Position numbers and translations under genes: made by a program
The notes under the pieces: generated by a model
Database searches by the model: none
The model's input: the letters and a program-made list of their open reading frames with translations, nothing else
Told to the model about the DNA's origin: nothing
Shown here: one piece after another, positions 1 to 8,514 of the stretch
Layout of the letters: every line of letters begins with the position of its first letter
Numbering within the stretch: position 1 is the first letter of the stretch
Origin: Sinorhizobium sp. A49
GTDB lineage: Bacteria; Pseudomonadota; Alphaproteobacteria; Rhizobiales; Rhizobiaceae
Assembly (NCBI RefSeq): GCF_002002725.1
Contig: NZ_MUNW01000062.1
Coordinates: 62,001-126,000 of the forward strand
Length of the DNA: 64,000 nucleotides
Direction: 5' to 3'

Positions 1-354
1 GGCTCCTTCGGTGGCCGGTGCTTCCTCTTCGCGGTGTTCGCCGGCATTGACGAGCAGGATGCCCGCGACCGCCATCGACAGGCCCAGCATTTCCCGGCCG
101 GTCAGCACATGGCCGAACACGAACACCGAAACGAGCGTGATGATTGCGACACCTGATCCCTCCCAGATGGCATAGGCAACGCCGACGGAGATGGTCTTCA
201 CGGCCTTTGCCAGGAAGACATAGGAAAGCGCGATGGAGACGTACATCACCACGTGGCCGATGTAGGAGCCATTGGCGGATGCGGCCTTCATTGCCGTCAG
301 GCCCGCCACTTCGGTTGCGATGGCGAGCGCCAGGAAAAACCACGCAAGGCGCAT
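1..354 (-). CDS. mdtJ: SMR-family multidrug/polyamine exporter, MdtJ-like (3' end outside window)
   Basis: Small multidrug resistance protein of the inner membrane, a four-helix proton-coupled exporter that in the MdtJ subgroup pairs with MdtI for spermidine export. The visible 118 residues begin MRLAWFFLALAIATEVAG, with the conserved membrane Glu of helix 1, then a Lys before helix 2 and the AYAIWEG signature of helix 3. The C-terminal tail is hydrophilic (GEHREEE) and runs off the window, so the stop is not seen. The gene lies 81 bp downstream of cfa on the same strand and may be co-transcribed with it. The subfamily is assigned from the WEG motif and overall likeness to MdtJ; another SMR subgroup such as SugE or EmrE fits less well. 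Confidence 0.82.
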   Translation of the reverse strand, partial: MRLAWFFLALAIATEVAGLTAMKAASANGSYIGHVVMYVSIALSYVFLAKAVKTISVGVAYAIWEGSGVAIITLVSVFVFGHVLTGREMLGLSMAVAGILLVNAGEHREEEAPATEGA

Positions 355-435
355 GAGGAACCTTCAAGAAGAAATCTGGATCGGTTGCCTCATAGGCTTT
401 GCCGCGCGTACGGTAAAGCCTGCACTTGGGCCGGC

Positions 436-1689
436 TTACTCGAAGACGATCTGGCGGACATCGATGTTTCGCGCGCGGAAGCCAGCTTCGCAGTAGTAGA
501 AGTAGAATTCCCACAGCCGCTTGAAGCGCAGATCGAAACCGAGCGGTTCGATCTTGCCCCAGACAGACCAGAAGCGCTGACGCCATTCACCGAGCGTGCG
601 GGCGTAGTCGCTACCGAACCCGAAATCGTTGATCATGCGCAGGCCGACATTGCGCCCGAGGTCAACCAGATGGTCGCGTGTCGGCAGCATCCCCCCTGGA
701 AACACGTATTTCTGAATGAAGTCCGGATTGGATCGGTATTCCTCATAGGCTTCGGGCTTGATCGTGATGATCTGGAGACCCGCTTTGCCGCCGGGTTTAA
801 GGCACCGCTTCAGTTGAGAAAAATAGGTCGACCAGAATTTTTCCCCGACGGCCTCGAACATCTCGATCGACACGATCCGGTCGTATCGTCCGGTTTCCTC
901 CCGATAGTCCTGGAACTTCAGCTCGACGCGATCGGCAATCCCGGCCTTGTGCATGCGCTCGCGGGCAAATGCGAGCTGTTCACGGCTGATGGTCAGGCCC
1001 GTGACCTTGCAGCCGATCTCGGTTGCGGCAAATTCTGCGAAACCGCCCCAGCCGCAGCCGATCTCGAGCACATGGTCACCCGGCCGTAGATTGGTCGCCT
1101 CGGCCAGCGCCCGGTATTTGGCGGCCTGAGCGGCCTGCAGATCGTTTGCGCCACTGGCGTAAAGCGCCGACGAATAGGTCATGCTCGGGTCGAGCCATTC
1201 ACGGTAGAAGGCGTTGCCGAGGTCGTAATGGGCGGAGATGTTGCGCTCAGCACCCGTCTTGGTGTTGGCATTGCGCCAATGGAGGAACTTTTCGACCAGC
1301 CGCATCAGGCCGCGCGCCCGGTTCGGGAAGCGGTTGCCGATATCGGCGTTGACAAGGAAAAGCTCGAGAAAAGCGCCGACGTCGGGGCTGTCCCAGTCGC
1401 CGTCGATGTAACTTTCCGCAGCGCCGATCGTGCCGCCGGTGATGGCGCGGTGCGGGAGGTTCCAGTTGTGCAGAGTGACGGTCGCGCACGGTCCCGCCAC
1501 CTTTCCCTTGACCACCAGTCGGCGGCCATTGGGCAGAGCGAGCGCCAGTGCGCCCGCCTCAAGGTGAACGAGGCCGCGAAGGACCACCTGGGCCTTGAGC
1601 GGAAAGTCCTTCAGCACCCGTGAGAGATTTTCAGTCGAAAGCAGCTCGGCGTTGTCGAAATCGGCAAAGCAGGCTTCAGTATCATGCAT
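436..1689 (-). CDS. cfa: Cyclopropane-fatty-acyl-phospholipid synthase
   Basis: Transfers a methylene group from S-adenosylmethionine to the cis double bond of membrane phospholipid acyl chains, making cyclopropane (lactobacillic-type) fatty acids. The 417-residue protein has the N-terminal lipid-binding half typical of the family, the ISAHYDLGN segment at about 151-159, the SAM-binding motif EIGCGWGGFAEFA from about 209, and the FPGGMLPT and FYFYYCEAGF segments towards the C-terminus. Length fits family members of roughly 380-420 residues. It lies between phrB and the SMR exporter gene on the same strand, with about 106 bp separating it from the phrB stop. The ATG at 1689 is the most plausible start. 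Confidence 0.93.
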   Translation of the reverse strand: MHDTEACFADFDNAELLSTENLSRVLKDFPLKAQVVLRGLVHLEAGALALALPNGRRLVVKGKVAGPCATVTLHNWNLPHRAITGGTIGAAESYIDGDWDSPDVGAFLELFLVNADIGNRFPNRARGLMRLVEKFLHWRNANTKTGAERNISAHYDLGNAFYREWLDPSMTYSSALYASGANDLQAAQAAKYRALAEATNLRPGDHVLEIGCGWGGFAEFAATEIGCKVTGLTISREQLAFARERMHKAGIADRVELKFQDYREETGRYDRIVSIEMFEAVGEKFWSTYFSQLKRCLKPGGKAGLQIITIKPEAYEEYRSNPDFIQKYVFPGGMLPTRDHLVDLGRNVGLRMINDFGFGSDYARTLGEWRQRFWSVWGKIEPLGFDLRFKRLWEFYFYYCEAGFRARNIDVRQIVFE

Positions 1690-1795
1690 AAACCACCCTC
1701 CGGCAATCGTTGCATCCGTAACGTGAGCCTACCGACAATCCTGTCAGAGGCCAACCACGGATTTGTACCGGCGGTGGTTCAGTTGTAGCGATTTT

Positions 1796-3244
1796 TCAGG
1801 TGGCGTTTCTGATTTCCTGAAACGCGGCCAGCGCGCGGTCGCGCGCAAAGGCATGATCGATGATAGGGGCAGGGTAGGTCACCCCAAGCGTAATACCGGC
1901 AGCAGCAAGCGCGGGTTGGGGGGCCGAGAACGGGCGATGAATGTAGCGTGCGTCGAGATCGGCCAGTTCGGGAACGAAGCGCTTTACATAGTCCCCATTC
2001 GGATCGAATTTCTCCCCCTGAAGCACGGGATTGAAAATACGGAAGAATGGCGAAGCGTCGGCGCCGGAACCGGCCACCCACTGCCAGCTGGCGGCGTTCG
2101 AAGCCGGGTCAGCATCCACCAGCGTGTCCCGAAACCACGCCTCTCCGCGGCGCCAGTCGATCAGCAGGTCCTTGATCAGGAAGGAGGCGGCAATCATCCT
2201 GACGCGATTGTGCATATAGCCATGGCGCCAGAGTTGCCGCATGCCGGCGTCGACGATCGGGTAGCCCGTGAGGCCCTTTGTCCAGCGCTCGAAGTGGTCG
2301 TCGTTGTCGAGCCAGCGAAAACCGTCAAAGCGGCGATCGAGGTTCCGACGCCCCAGGTCAGGATTGTGAAACAGCAGATTGTACGAGAACTCTCGCCAGG
2401 CGAGTTCCTTGCGGAAGGTGACGACATCATCGACCGGCGTGCCCCTCAGCCCACGCGTGGCGTGCCAGATCTGCGCCGGAGAGATCTCGCCGAACGCAAG
2501 GTGAGGCGAGAGCAGGGAAGTGCCGGCATCCGCCGGAACGTCCCTGGCGGTCGTGTAGCCGTCGAGCGTATCTTCGATGAATTTCTGCAAGCGATCCGCA
2601 GCCCCGACCTCGCCCGGTGTCCAGATTTCGGTGAAGCTCGACGCCCAGTTCGGTTGCGTCGGCAGGAGGTTCCACCGTTCAAGGTCTTCGGATGCAGGCC
2701 AGCATTCCGGCGCCACTATTCTTTCTGGCGGATCGATCGGTGCCGGCGGCTCGCCGCTTGTTTCGAGCGCGCGCCAGAATGGCGTAAACACGCGATAGGG
2801 GCCACCGGTCTTGTTGAACAGGCGGGTTGGTTCGTGAAGCAGCTGGCCGGCAAAGCTGTTGACGGTAAAACCGCGATCCACGAGCGCCTTCTTCAACGGC
2901 GCATCCGTCGCCGTTCCGTTCGGATCATAGCGGCGATTCCAGAAGATGGTGGCGCTGCCTGTTTCCCGCGAAATATCGGAGATGACATCGAGCGGATCGC
3001 CGGAGCGAAAAACAAGATCCGATCCGATCCGCTGCAGCGATTCCCTAAACGCCGAAAGGGAATGGTGCAGCCACCATCGCTGCGCATCGCCGAGCGGCCC
3101 GTTGCCGCTGTCGGCCGGCTCGCGAATGTAGAGGGGAATCACCGCTGCGCCATGGGCTGCTGCGGCTGCAAGGGCATGGTGGTCGGCAAGCCTGAGGTCT
3201 TTGCGAAACCAGACTAGAATGGGCGATGACGAATTCGCGCGCAT
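1796..3244 (-). CDS. phrB: Deoxyribodipyrimidine photo-lyase
   Basis: Light-driven flavoenzyme that reverses UV-induced cyclobutane pyrimidine dimers. The 482-residue protein begins MRANSSSPILVWFRKDLRLADH, the N-terminal antenna-domain signature (WFRxDLRxxDN-like). The FAD-binding half carries LSPHLAFGEISP, the FRKELAWREF segment, TGYPIVDAGMRQLW, HNRVRM and DADPASNAASWQWVAGSG, all class I CPD-photolyase hallmarks. The ATG at 3244 is preferred; a TTG at 3265 would add seven residues but is a weaker start. It is followed on the minus strand by cfa. No LexA box was seen upstream. Confidence 0.93.
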   Translation of the reverse strand: MRANSSSPILVWFRKDLRLADHHALAAAAAHGAAVIPLYIREPADSGNGPLGDAQRWWLHHSLSAFRESLQRIGSDLVFRSGDPLDVISDISRETGSATIFWNRRYDPNGTATDAPLKKALVDRGFTVNSFAGQLLHEPTRLFNKTGGPYRVFTPFWRALETSGEPPAPIDPPERIVAPECWPASEDLERWNLLPTQPNWASSFTEIWTPGEVGAADRLQKFIEDTLDGYTTARDVPADAGTSLLSPHLAFGEISPAQIWHATRGLRGTPVDDVVTFRKELAWREFSYNLLFHNPDLGRRNLDRRFDGFRWLDNDDHFERWTKGLTGYPIVDAGMRQLWRHGYMHNRVRMIAASFLIKDLLIDWRRGEAWFRDTLVDADPASNAASWQWVAGSGADASPFFRIFNPVLQGEKFDPNGDYVKRFVPELADLDARYIHRPFSAPQPALAAAGITLGVTYPAPIIDHAFARDRALAAFQEIRNAT

Positions 3245-3298
3245 GACATCCCAGGGCGAGGGCAAGGTGGCTTCTGCGCCACCATAGCCGCAAAATGA

Positions 3299-3336
3299 AA
3301 AAGAGCCATTCGGGCGTTACCGCGAATGGCTCTTTT
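3299..3336 (-). terminator. Rho-independent terminator of tRNA-Asn
   Basis: Perfect 14-bp inverted repeat (AAAAGAGCCATTCG and its complement) with a 10-nt loop. On the minus strand it is followed by a T-rich run. It begins 6 bp past the tRNA-Asn CCA end and so terminates that transcript. Confidence 0.85.
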
Positions 3337-3342
3337 AGAAAC

Positions 3343-3417
3343 TGGCTCCCCGGGCCGGATTCGAACCGGCGACCTGTCGATTAACAGTCGAATGCTCTAC
3401 CGCTGAGCTACCAGGGA
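3343..3417 (-). tRNA. tRNA-Asn (GTT)
   Basis: 75-nt tRNA on the minus strand. The acceptor stem is TCCCTGG paired with CCGGGGA, the anticodon loop is CTGTTAA (anticodon GUU), the T-loop is GGTTCGAATCC, and the 3' CCA is encoded. It stands alone, with its own terminator immediately downstream. Confidence 0.97.
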
Positions 3418-3424
3418 TAATCTG

Positions 3425-3472
3425 CGGTTTGTATCCTGCAGAAGTTCTGCTCGGTTTGTGTCCTGCAGAAGT
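3425..3472. repeat. Two-copy 27-bp-period direct repeat upstream of tRNA-Asn
   Basis: Two 21-bp copies, CGGTTTGTATCCTGCAGAAGT and the same with one substitution, start at 3425 and 3452. Each contains the palindrome CTGCAG. They sit just 5' of tRNA-Asn, so they could lie in its promoter region. Function unknown. Confidence 0.6.
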
Positions 3473-3591
3473 GAGGCTGCTAATACAAATGCTTTTCCGA
3501 TTTGCCAAGCGGTTTTTTCAAAAAAAGCGAGAAGTTTTGTTGCGAGCCTGTGGAGAAGTCCCCAATTGTGGGAAACGCAGGCGGATAGGGA

Positions 3592-3888
3592 ATGATGAAT
3601 AAAAACAGAAAACAGACGCATTTCGGCATAGACCCCCACACCCGGCAGATCGTGCTGGGCAAATGGCGCCTGGCGCTTCCGGAATCACCGCTGCTGCGTA
3701 TGCTTGTCGGCGGCTTGCTGATTTTCGGTGGCTTTCTCGGCTTCCTGCCGGTGCTCGGCTTCTGGATGGTGCCCCTGGGTTTGCTCATCCTCTCGCACGA
3801 CATTCCCGCGGTTCGCCGTCGCCGTCGCCGGTTCGCCGTCTGGTGGGCACGCCGCCGCGGCCGGACGGGCCCTTCAAGGGAGCCATGA
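3592..3888 (+). CDS. Small membrane protein, function unknown
   Basis: 98-residue protein with a short polar N-terminus, one long hydrophobic stretch at about 36-68 that could form one or two membrane passes (MLVGGLLIFGGFLGFLPVLG, then a WMVPLGLLILS segment), and a very basic tail with runs of Arg. The layout resembles the PGPGW-type transmembrane proteins common in Alphaproteobacteria, but the PGPG motif is absent. The start is either of two adjacent ATGs after a GGGAA ribosome-binding site. No functional partner is evident: tRNA-Asn lies upstream and a nuclease-like gene downstream. Codon use matches the genome, which supports a real gene. Confidence 0.65.
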   Translation: MMNKNRKQTHFGIDPHTRQIVLGKWRLALPESPLLRMLVGGLLIFGGFLGFLPVLGFWMVPLGLLILSHDIPAVRRRRRRFAVWWARRRGRTGPSREP

Positions 3889-4247
3889 GCCTTCGAGCCT
3901 GCCGCTCAAAGCTTCGAGCGAGTGCAAAAATCCTGAAAAGCCGATTCTGATGTGGGGATGAGTCGGTCATGCGCGCACTGTGTCAGTGCGTGTTTACCGA
4001 ATTCCCAGGGTTGGGCTGCAGGTGAGATAACTGGTCGACTGATTCTCAAAATCGTCCGTCAGCAACGTCGTGCCTCTGTCCGAACTGGGCGCGGTATCCG
4101 GTTGCGGTCGGCGGGATAGGCGAGGTTGCACATTCCGCCGATGAATCCCAGGGACTTTGCTGGTGAACCTCCGGATCAAGTGGCCGCTGAAAACCATTCG
4201 GCAACGGATCGCCAGCATAATGCCGGCCGGATCAAGGATGAGGCGGA
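3889..4247. other. Intergenic region, no feature recognised
   Basis: 359 bp between the small membrane protein and the nuclease-like gene. I see no convincing coding frame, RNA or terminator. The minus-strand open frame across it continues antisense through the downstream gene and has no family features. Confidence 0.5.
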
Positions 4248-4949
4248 ATGGGTAAAGCCACAACAAGCCGTGGGCGTCGCCGCGGCAGCCGGACAAAGAA
4301 ACAGGGCGGCATGCTGCCGTGGTATCTCGCCGCTGTGCTGACGGTCGGTGGCGTCGTTGCCTACGATCACCGTGGACAGTTGCGCGATCTGCCGGCCATT
4401 TCGGAGATATTCGCATCGGCTCCCAAGGCCAGATCGACATCCAGGGCAGAGGATCGGCCGAAGGCGGTAGTGCGTGCGGCCGTACCGCCCGCCGCAAACA
4501 GGACGAAGACTGTTGATGGACCAATACCTGCTGTCAACGTCGGATTGGCCGCGCCGACCCCGGTCGAACGGCCTGTGGTGCAGCCGGCTGCGCTTCAACC
4601 TCAGGCGAACCAGTTTTACTTCTGCGGTATCCGCAACGACAACTGCGTCATCGACGGCGCGACCTTCCGATATCACGGCGAAATAGTCCGGGTCGCCGAT
4701 ATCGACGCGCCGAGAACCAAGCAGGCAGGTTGCGATGGCGAACGCGCACGCGGCTTCTACGCCAAGCAGAGATTGCGCGAGCTGTTGAACGCCGGAGATT
4801 TCAGGCTGATCGAAGCGATCGGCAGGGACGATGACAAGGCCAGCGAGAAGCTGCGCGTCGTGATGCGCGACGGCCGTTCGCTCGGAAGCATTCTCGTCTC
4901 GGAAGGGCTTGTGCGGCCGTGGAAGGGACAATCGACGCCGTGGTGCTAG
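4248..4949 (+). CDS. Membrane-anchored thermonuclease-like (SNase-fold) protein
   Basis: 233-residue protein with a basic N-terminus, one membrane segment at about 22-40 (MLPWYLAAVLTVGGVVAY), a Pro/Ala-rich linker, and a C-terminal staphylococcal-nuclease-like domain from about 125. That domain shows VRVADIDAPRT, a Cys-Glu-Ala-like segment (CDGERARGFYAK) and SEGLVRPW near the end. The canonical YGR catalytic motif is not obvious, so nuclease activity is uncertain. The topology places the domain in the periplasm. Small SNase-like proteins of this form are frequent in rhizobia and mostly uncharacterised. It is a single gene, with tRNA-Cys 465 bp downstream. Confidence 0.75.
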   Translation: MGKATTSRGRRRGSRTKKQGGMLPWYLAAVLTVGGVVAYDHRGQLRDLPAISEIFASAPKARSTSRAEDRPKAVVRAAVPPAANRTKTVDGPIPAVNVGLAAPTPVERPVVQPAALQPQANQFYFCGIRNDNCVIDGATFRYHGEIVRVADIDAPRTKQAGCDGERARGFYAKQRLRELLNAGDFRLIEAIGRDDDKASEKLRVVMRDGRSLGSILVSEGLVRPWKGQSTPWC

Positions 4950-5413
4950 GCGGATGGAAAAATCCGCGGATATGACTGCGTTGGGCGAAACCAGGCTTCA
5001 AACCGCTGGCGACCTGGTCGGTGAAACACTTCAGGAGAGCGGGATATCGCCGCCGTCGCGCAGCACCCGAAGACGGTCGTTCTTCGTTGTCGAGTAAAAG
5101 CCTGTGAGACTGCATTTCCTTCGATGTGAGCGCCGCGCACCCCAATCGCCCGCCCATCGATCCCACGTTGCTACATGAATAGCGCCCCAATCGCTCGCCT
5201 TGTTGTTCCGCTTGGGCGCGGTGAGCGGGTGACCGGCGATATGCATTCTTAATGAAAGAGCGAGCGGCGCAGCCGCATGCAGCAGCCATCCACAGAACGG
5301 AATAGAAACGCTTGTTCAAAATGAAAAAAGGATCGCATTCAGAATGAACCCTCTTGCACTCTTTCTATATTCATTCTAAACGCTCGCCACGACTTGATAA
5401 TCTCAGTCGGTGA
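4950..5413. other. Intergenic region upstream of tRNA-Cys, no gene recognised
   Basis: 464 bp with no supported coding frame. The last 100 bp are AT-richer than the surroundings and presumably carry the tRNA-Cys promoter, but I could not pick a clear -35/-10 pair. Confidence 0.45.
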
Positions 5414-5487
5414 GGCCTCGTGGCGGAGTGGTGACGCAGAGGACTGCAAATCCTTGTACCCCGGTTCAATTCCGGGCGAGGCCTCCA
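5414..5487 (+). tRNA. tRNA-Cys (GCA)
   Basis: 74-nt tRNA with acceptor stem GGCCTCG/CGAGGCC, anticodon loop with GCA, T-arm CCCGGTTCAATTCCGGG and an encoded CCA. Its 3' end is repeated about 1.6 kb downstream, which marks it as the attachment site of a small integrated segment. Confidence 0.97.
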
Positions 5488-5500
5488 AAGACACACCTAA
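5466..5500 (+). repeat. Putative att site, copy 1 (3' end of tRNA-Cys)
   Basis: A 35-bp imperfect direct repeat with 7041-7075. The core TCCGGGCGAGGCCTCCAAA (5471-5489) is identical in both copies. TCAA before it and CACCTAA after a 4-nt divergent spacer also match. It covers the T-arm and acceptor end of tRNA-Cys, the usual target of tyrosine integrases. Confidence 0.8.
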
Positions 5501-6218
5501 CGAACTGATCTCGTGAAGCATTTATTCGCGACGAAATCCACTGGACACCAGACTTTCCATTTGGTGTGGCAATTCGCTCCGTTTTCCTCCTCAGTATCTT
5601 TCCCCGCAGCCAACAGAAGATCACCGATTCCGTCGCATTTGATGCGGGCGACACTCTGCCGTGCTGGGCGGGCTCTCTCTGCATTCCGCGTCTGGATCTT
5701 CGAAGTCTTCCCGTCCGTACATCGTCGTCAGACCCTTCGGCCCAGGTGGCCTACGCGCAGAGGAAGACGGCCAACAGGCGGGCTTCACGCAGTCCGTTAC
5801 CGGCAGGTCGGTAAAGGAAGGGATTGTGTCCACAATCGGTCTCCATTCTGCACGGAGCCGTTAAGCGGCCCATACCTATCGGTCTAGGGACAAATGTGAT
5901 CGGTAAAATTTCGCTATAAACGTTGGTCGCCGAATGGTCGGCGAAAACAAAATCGCGACACAAAGTCACAAAATAAGTCCCGAACAACCCCTCTAGCTAG
6001 ACATGCCGCAATCGCCTACGCTACAAGGGTTCCGGAAAGCTGGCGCCCTCTCCCTGGGGTAAGGGTTCTAGCCATACATGGCAATTTAACCTTTCTTGCA
6101 GACAATTGGTCCTGCAACGCTGAGAGGTGGACTTGGCAGGAATTCTTCTATTCAAACGCATGCCGAAACCACAGCCCAAGCTGCGGCTCGGCACTCGCTC
6201 GTTCGTAATAGATCCGAT
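5501..6218. other. Non-coding part of the islet upstream of the PagL-like gene
   Basis: 718 bp without a convincing gene on either strand. Short open frames exist but lack ribosome-binding sites and family features. It probably contains the promoter of the downstream gene and possibly decayed sequence from the original element. Confidence 0.45.
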
Positions 6219-6830
6219 ATGAAGGCTTCAACTGCCATCCCGCTTGCTCTGCTGCTCGGCGCTGCCACGATGCCATTTTTGGGAAAAACCGACGCGCAGG
6301 CACAGAACCGCGACGTCGATCAGTCGGTATTCGCCTTCGGCGGCGCGATGGTCGATGCGGACATGCTCCAGGCAGGCAATCCTTTCGGTGTCACATACGC
6401 TGACCTTCCGATCGTAGGCGTCGGCTACCAGTACTTCCCGGCAAGGATGGGCTCCTTCAGGTTCGGACTGGAAGCGGGGCTCGCCGGAAGATTCGGCGGG
6501 CATCCGAATGCGGAATTCTGGGGCGGCGTCGTCGGTCGCTACGACGGTTTCGAGATTGGCGATGCTGTCCAGATCTCGCCAGCCCTTACGTTTGGCATCA
6601 GCTATGTCACGCATACTCAGGAAGGACGGGAGCGCCAGAACGAGCTGGAACGTAACGGGAACGCCAGAACCCTGTTCTATCTCGGCCCCGAGTTGAACCT
6701 TTCCTTCGACACAATGCCCAACGTCGATTTCTTCTGGCGGGTTCACCACCGGTCCGGAGCCTGGGGGACGCTCGGCGACATGCACGGCGGCTCCAATGCA
6801 AATGTCCTTGGCATGCGGTTCAATTTCTGA
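6219..6830 (+). CDS. PagL-like lipid A deacylase / outer-membrane beta-barrel protein
   Basis: 203-residue exported protein. MKASTAIPLALLLGAATMPF and the following residues to about 28 form a signal peptide ending in AQA. The rest is glycine- and aromatic-rich with alternating polarity, as in an eight-strand barrel, and ends in the C-terminal Phe (MRFNF) used for outer-membrane assembly. Near the C-terminus FFWRVHHRSG (about 171-180) matches the PagL/acyloxyacyl-hydrolase H-x-S catalytic motif (H177, S179). PagL removes the 3-O-acyl chain of lipid A. The ATG at 6219 is chosen because the signal peptide starts there; an upstream in-frame ATG at 6096 would place 41 polar residues before it. It is the only gene in the islet. 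Enzyme activity is an inference from the motif. Confidence 0.72.
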   Translation: MKASTAIPLALLLGAATMPFLGKTDAQAQNRDVDQSVFAFGGAMVDADMLQAGNPFGVTYADLPIVGVGYQYFPARMGSFRFGLEAGLAGRFGGHPNAEFWGGVVGRYDGFEIGDAVQISPALTFGISYVTHTQEGRERQNELERNGNARTLFYLGPELNLSFDTMPNVDFFWRVHHRSGAWGTLGDMHGGSNANVLGMRFNF

Positions 6831-7040
6831 AGGACCTTCTTCGCCTCCAAATCTTCCGAATGCCACGATTGTTGTTTCAATCGGTTGCGTCACTGCACGG
6901 CAGCCGATCGAATTCCTGGATGATCTCCGACAGCAAAAGAGGTGTGGCAAGATGTGGCTGAGCCCTCTGATTCTTAAAAGAAAACAATTCATGAAAATGT
7001 GGCAATGTGCTGCCGTAAGTGATTGACATCCCGCCATTCC

Positions 7041-7075
7041 TCAAGTCCGGGCGAGGCCTCCAAAATTTCACCTAA
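7041..7075 (+). repeat. Putative att site, copy 2 (duplicated tRNA-Cys 3' end)
   Basis: Direct repeat of 5466-5500. The 19-bp core at 7046-7064 is identical. There is no tRNA body upstream of this copy, so it is a duplicated attachment core rather than a second tRNA gene. Confidence 0.8.
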
Positions 7076-7738
7076 AGCTTTATATTCGAAGCGCTCCTTC
7101 GGAACGCCGATCCTGCGTCGGCTTTAATTTCCGGGGAGCAGCAATCTATCTCGATTCCATCTATCGTTTCCCAGAACGGTTAAACCTTGCCTGAGATGCG
7201 CTCCTGCGGCTCAGTGCGGAGAACCGTGAGACGCAGGCAAGTCTTGCCTTGGGCGTTGGAGGAGCTTCGTCACGCCCCGACACTGATGTTTCGGCCGCAG
7301 TGACCGTCGCTCGTCGGGCGGACGGCAACGGTGGTGCTGTGGCGGCGCCATCACTCTCTTGCGCCGAATTGTCTGCGTGGGTCTGCTGGTGCCCTGACCG
7401 CGCCAGTCATTTTGCCCGAATGAACTTCAGTGTTCCCGGGAGCCTCGGCCCGGTCAAATCCATGGTGTCCAGCGGGTGATTGCTGCCGTCGTTGACAGGC
7501 AGTCCTTCGCAATCGTACGGGCTGATGCCTTGGAGGCATGCGGTGTTGACAAGGGGGCGGCCGATGAATGGCTGGGGCGATCGGGGAGCCGGGTCTCAAT
7601 ATATCGGTGCAGCCCATGCCAGCCCTCGGCAGTACCATCCGGGTATCCAGTGGATCTAAAGGCTGTCGCCGGCGGAACGTGCTGTCGCCGATCGGAAATC
7701 CACCTCCCGCTGCCTCGTTGGGAATATGCGCGGCCTGC
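7076..7738. other. Non-coding or decayed region beyond the islet
   Basis: 663 bp with no gene I can support. A minus-strand frame at about 7406-7594 has protein-like composition, but no start codon and an in-frame stop just upstream, so at most it is a decayed gene fragment. Confidence 0.4.
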
Positions 7739-7885
7739 TCAATTCTCCTGAACGGAAACGCCGTCCTCGCCAATCTTGATCTCGACACCGGCAGGTTTCG
7801 TTTCTTCGCGATAAGCATAGACGCCGAGCCCGATGACGGCGACAGCGAGCACGGCGATGACGAGATAAAGGCCATTACGGTTCAT
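7739..7885 (-). CDS. 48-residue single-pass membrane protein
   Basis: Very short gene encoding MNRNGLYLVIAVLAVAVIGL, then a Tyr/Arg/Glu-rich junction and a polar tail ending SVQEN. One transmembrane helix spans about 6-24 with the polar C-terminus outside or in the periplasm. A clear ribosome-binding site (GAGGAA, 7 nt before ATG) and a compact frame support it. I recall similar short proteins in other rhizobia but know of no assigned function. It stands alone on the minus strand. Confidence 0.65.
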   Translation of the reverse strand: MNRNGLYLVIAVLAVAVIGLGVYAYREETKPAGVEIKIGEDGVSVQEN

Positions 7886-8514
7886 TCAGCAGTTCCTCAC
7901 TTGGTTACGCGAATGGGTAACTAGGCTGCCATCGTCGAAAGGCAACGGTGCGATCGTCCGGTGCGGTCGGGTTAAAGGCAGCCATGGTTCGAATAAGCAT
8001 CGGATCCGGTCTCCGTCCGTATGCGGTTTATAAGATTGCACCCGCACCCTTTGTGCCTGACGCGCTGACCTGCGCCCTCGATGGGCGAGCGACAATCGCT
8101 ACAAATCCGATGCATGATTGCACCGCCATCTTATTCCACGGTGCTGGCTGTGCCGCGACGATATCACGTGGCCTGTCGATTCCGGCGCTTGCCGGTTGTG
8201 CCCTGCTTCGCGGGCCGTCAAGTTCCGGGCGCACCTGGCGCAGCTGTGGCGAAGTCTGCTTGCTACTGCTTCGCCGCCAAGGACGGTTGCTTTTCCTAGG
8301 CAATCCGCCGTCCGCGCGTGCGCTTCACGCGTCGGCGCAGCCAATAATCGTGCGCGCATCTGGTTTGCCGGCGACGTACCCCGAAATGGTGATTCTGCCT
8401 GTATTGTCAGTGCAAGGATAATTGTCTCTAGACGGGTTCAGGAATGAATATTCCGTCGATGCGACCCGTATAGCTAGCGTCAAACAAAACCGACAATGGA
8501 GGAAATGACATAAA
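7886..8514. other. Intergenic region, no gene recognised
   Basis: 629 bp. Several open frames overlap here on both strands, but none has a credible start, a conserved motif or a domain. The end just before 8515 carries the GGAGGAAAT ribosome-binding site of the next gene. Confidence 0.45.

Larger units (their letters stand above)
5501..7075. mobile_element. Small genomic islet integrated at tRNA-Cys
   Basis: About 1.57 kb bounded by the tRNA-Cys 3' end and its duplicate at 7041-7075. The only supported gene inside is a PagL-like outer-membrane protein. No integrase, excisionase or transposase remains, so this is either a remnant after loss of the integrase or an element mobilised in trans. 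Parts (5880-6000 and 6900-7030) look AT-richer than the flanking chromosome by eye. Its status as an element is inferred from the repeat alone. Confidence 0.65.

Noticed and set aside
7351-7875. 174-codon minus-strand frame near the islet
   Set aside because: Overlaps the better-supported 48-codon gene in another frame and looks like Pro/Arg-rich non-coding translation.
7948-8421. 157-codon plus-strand frame before the periplasmic protein
   Set aside because: No ribosome-binding site, no family pattern and several competing frames.
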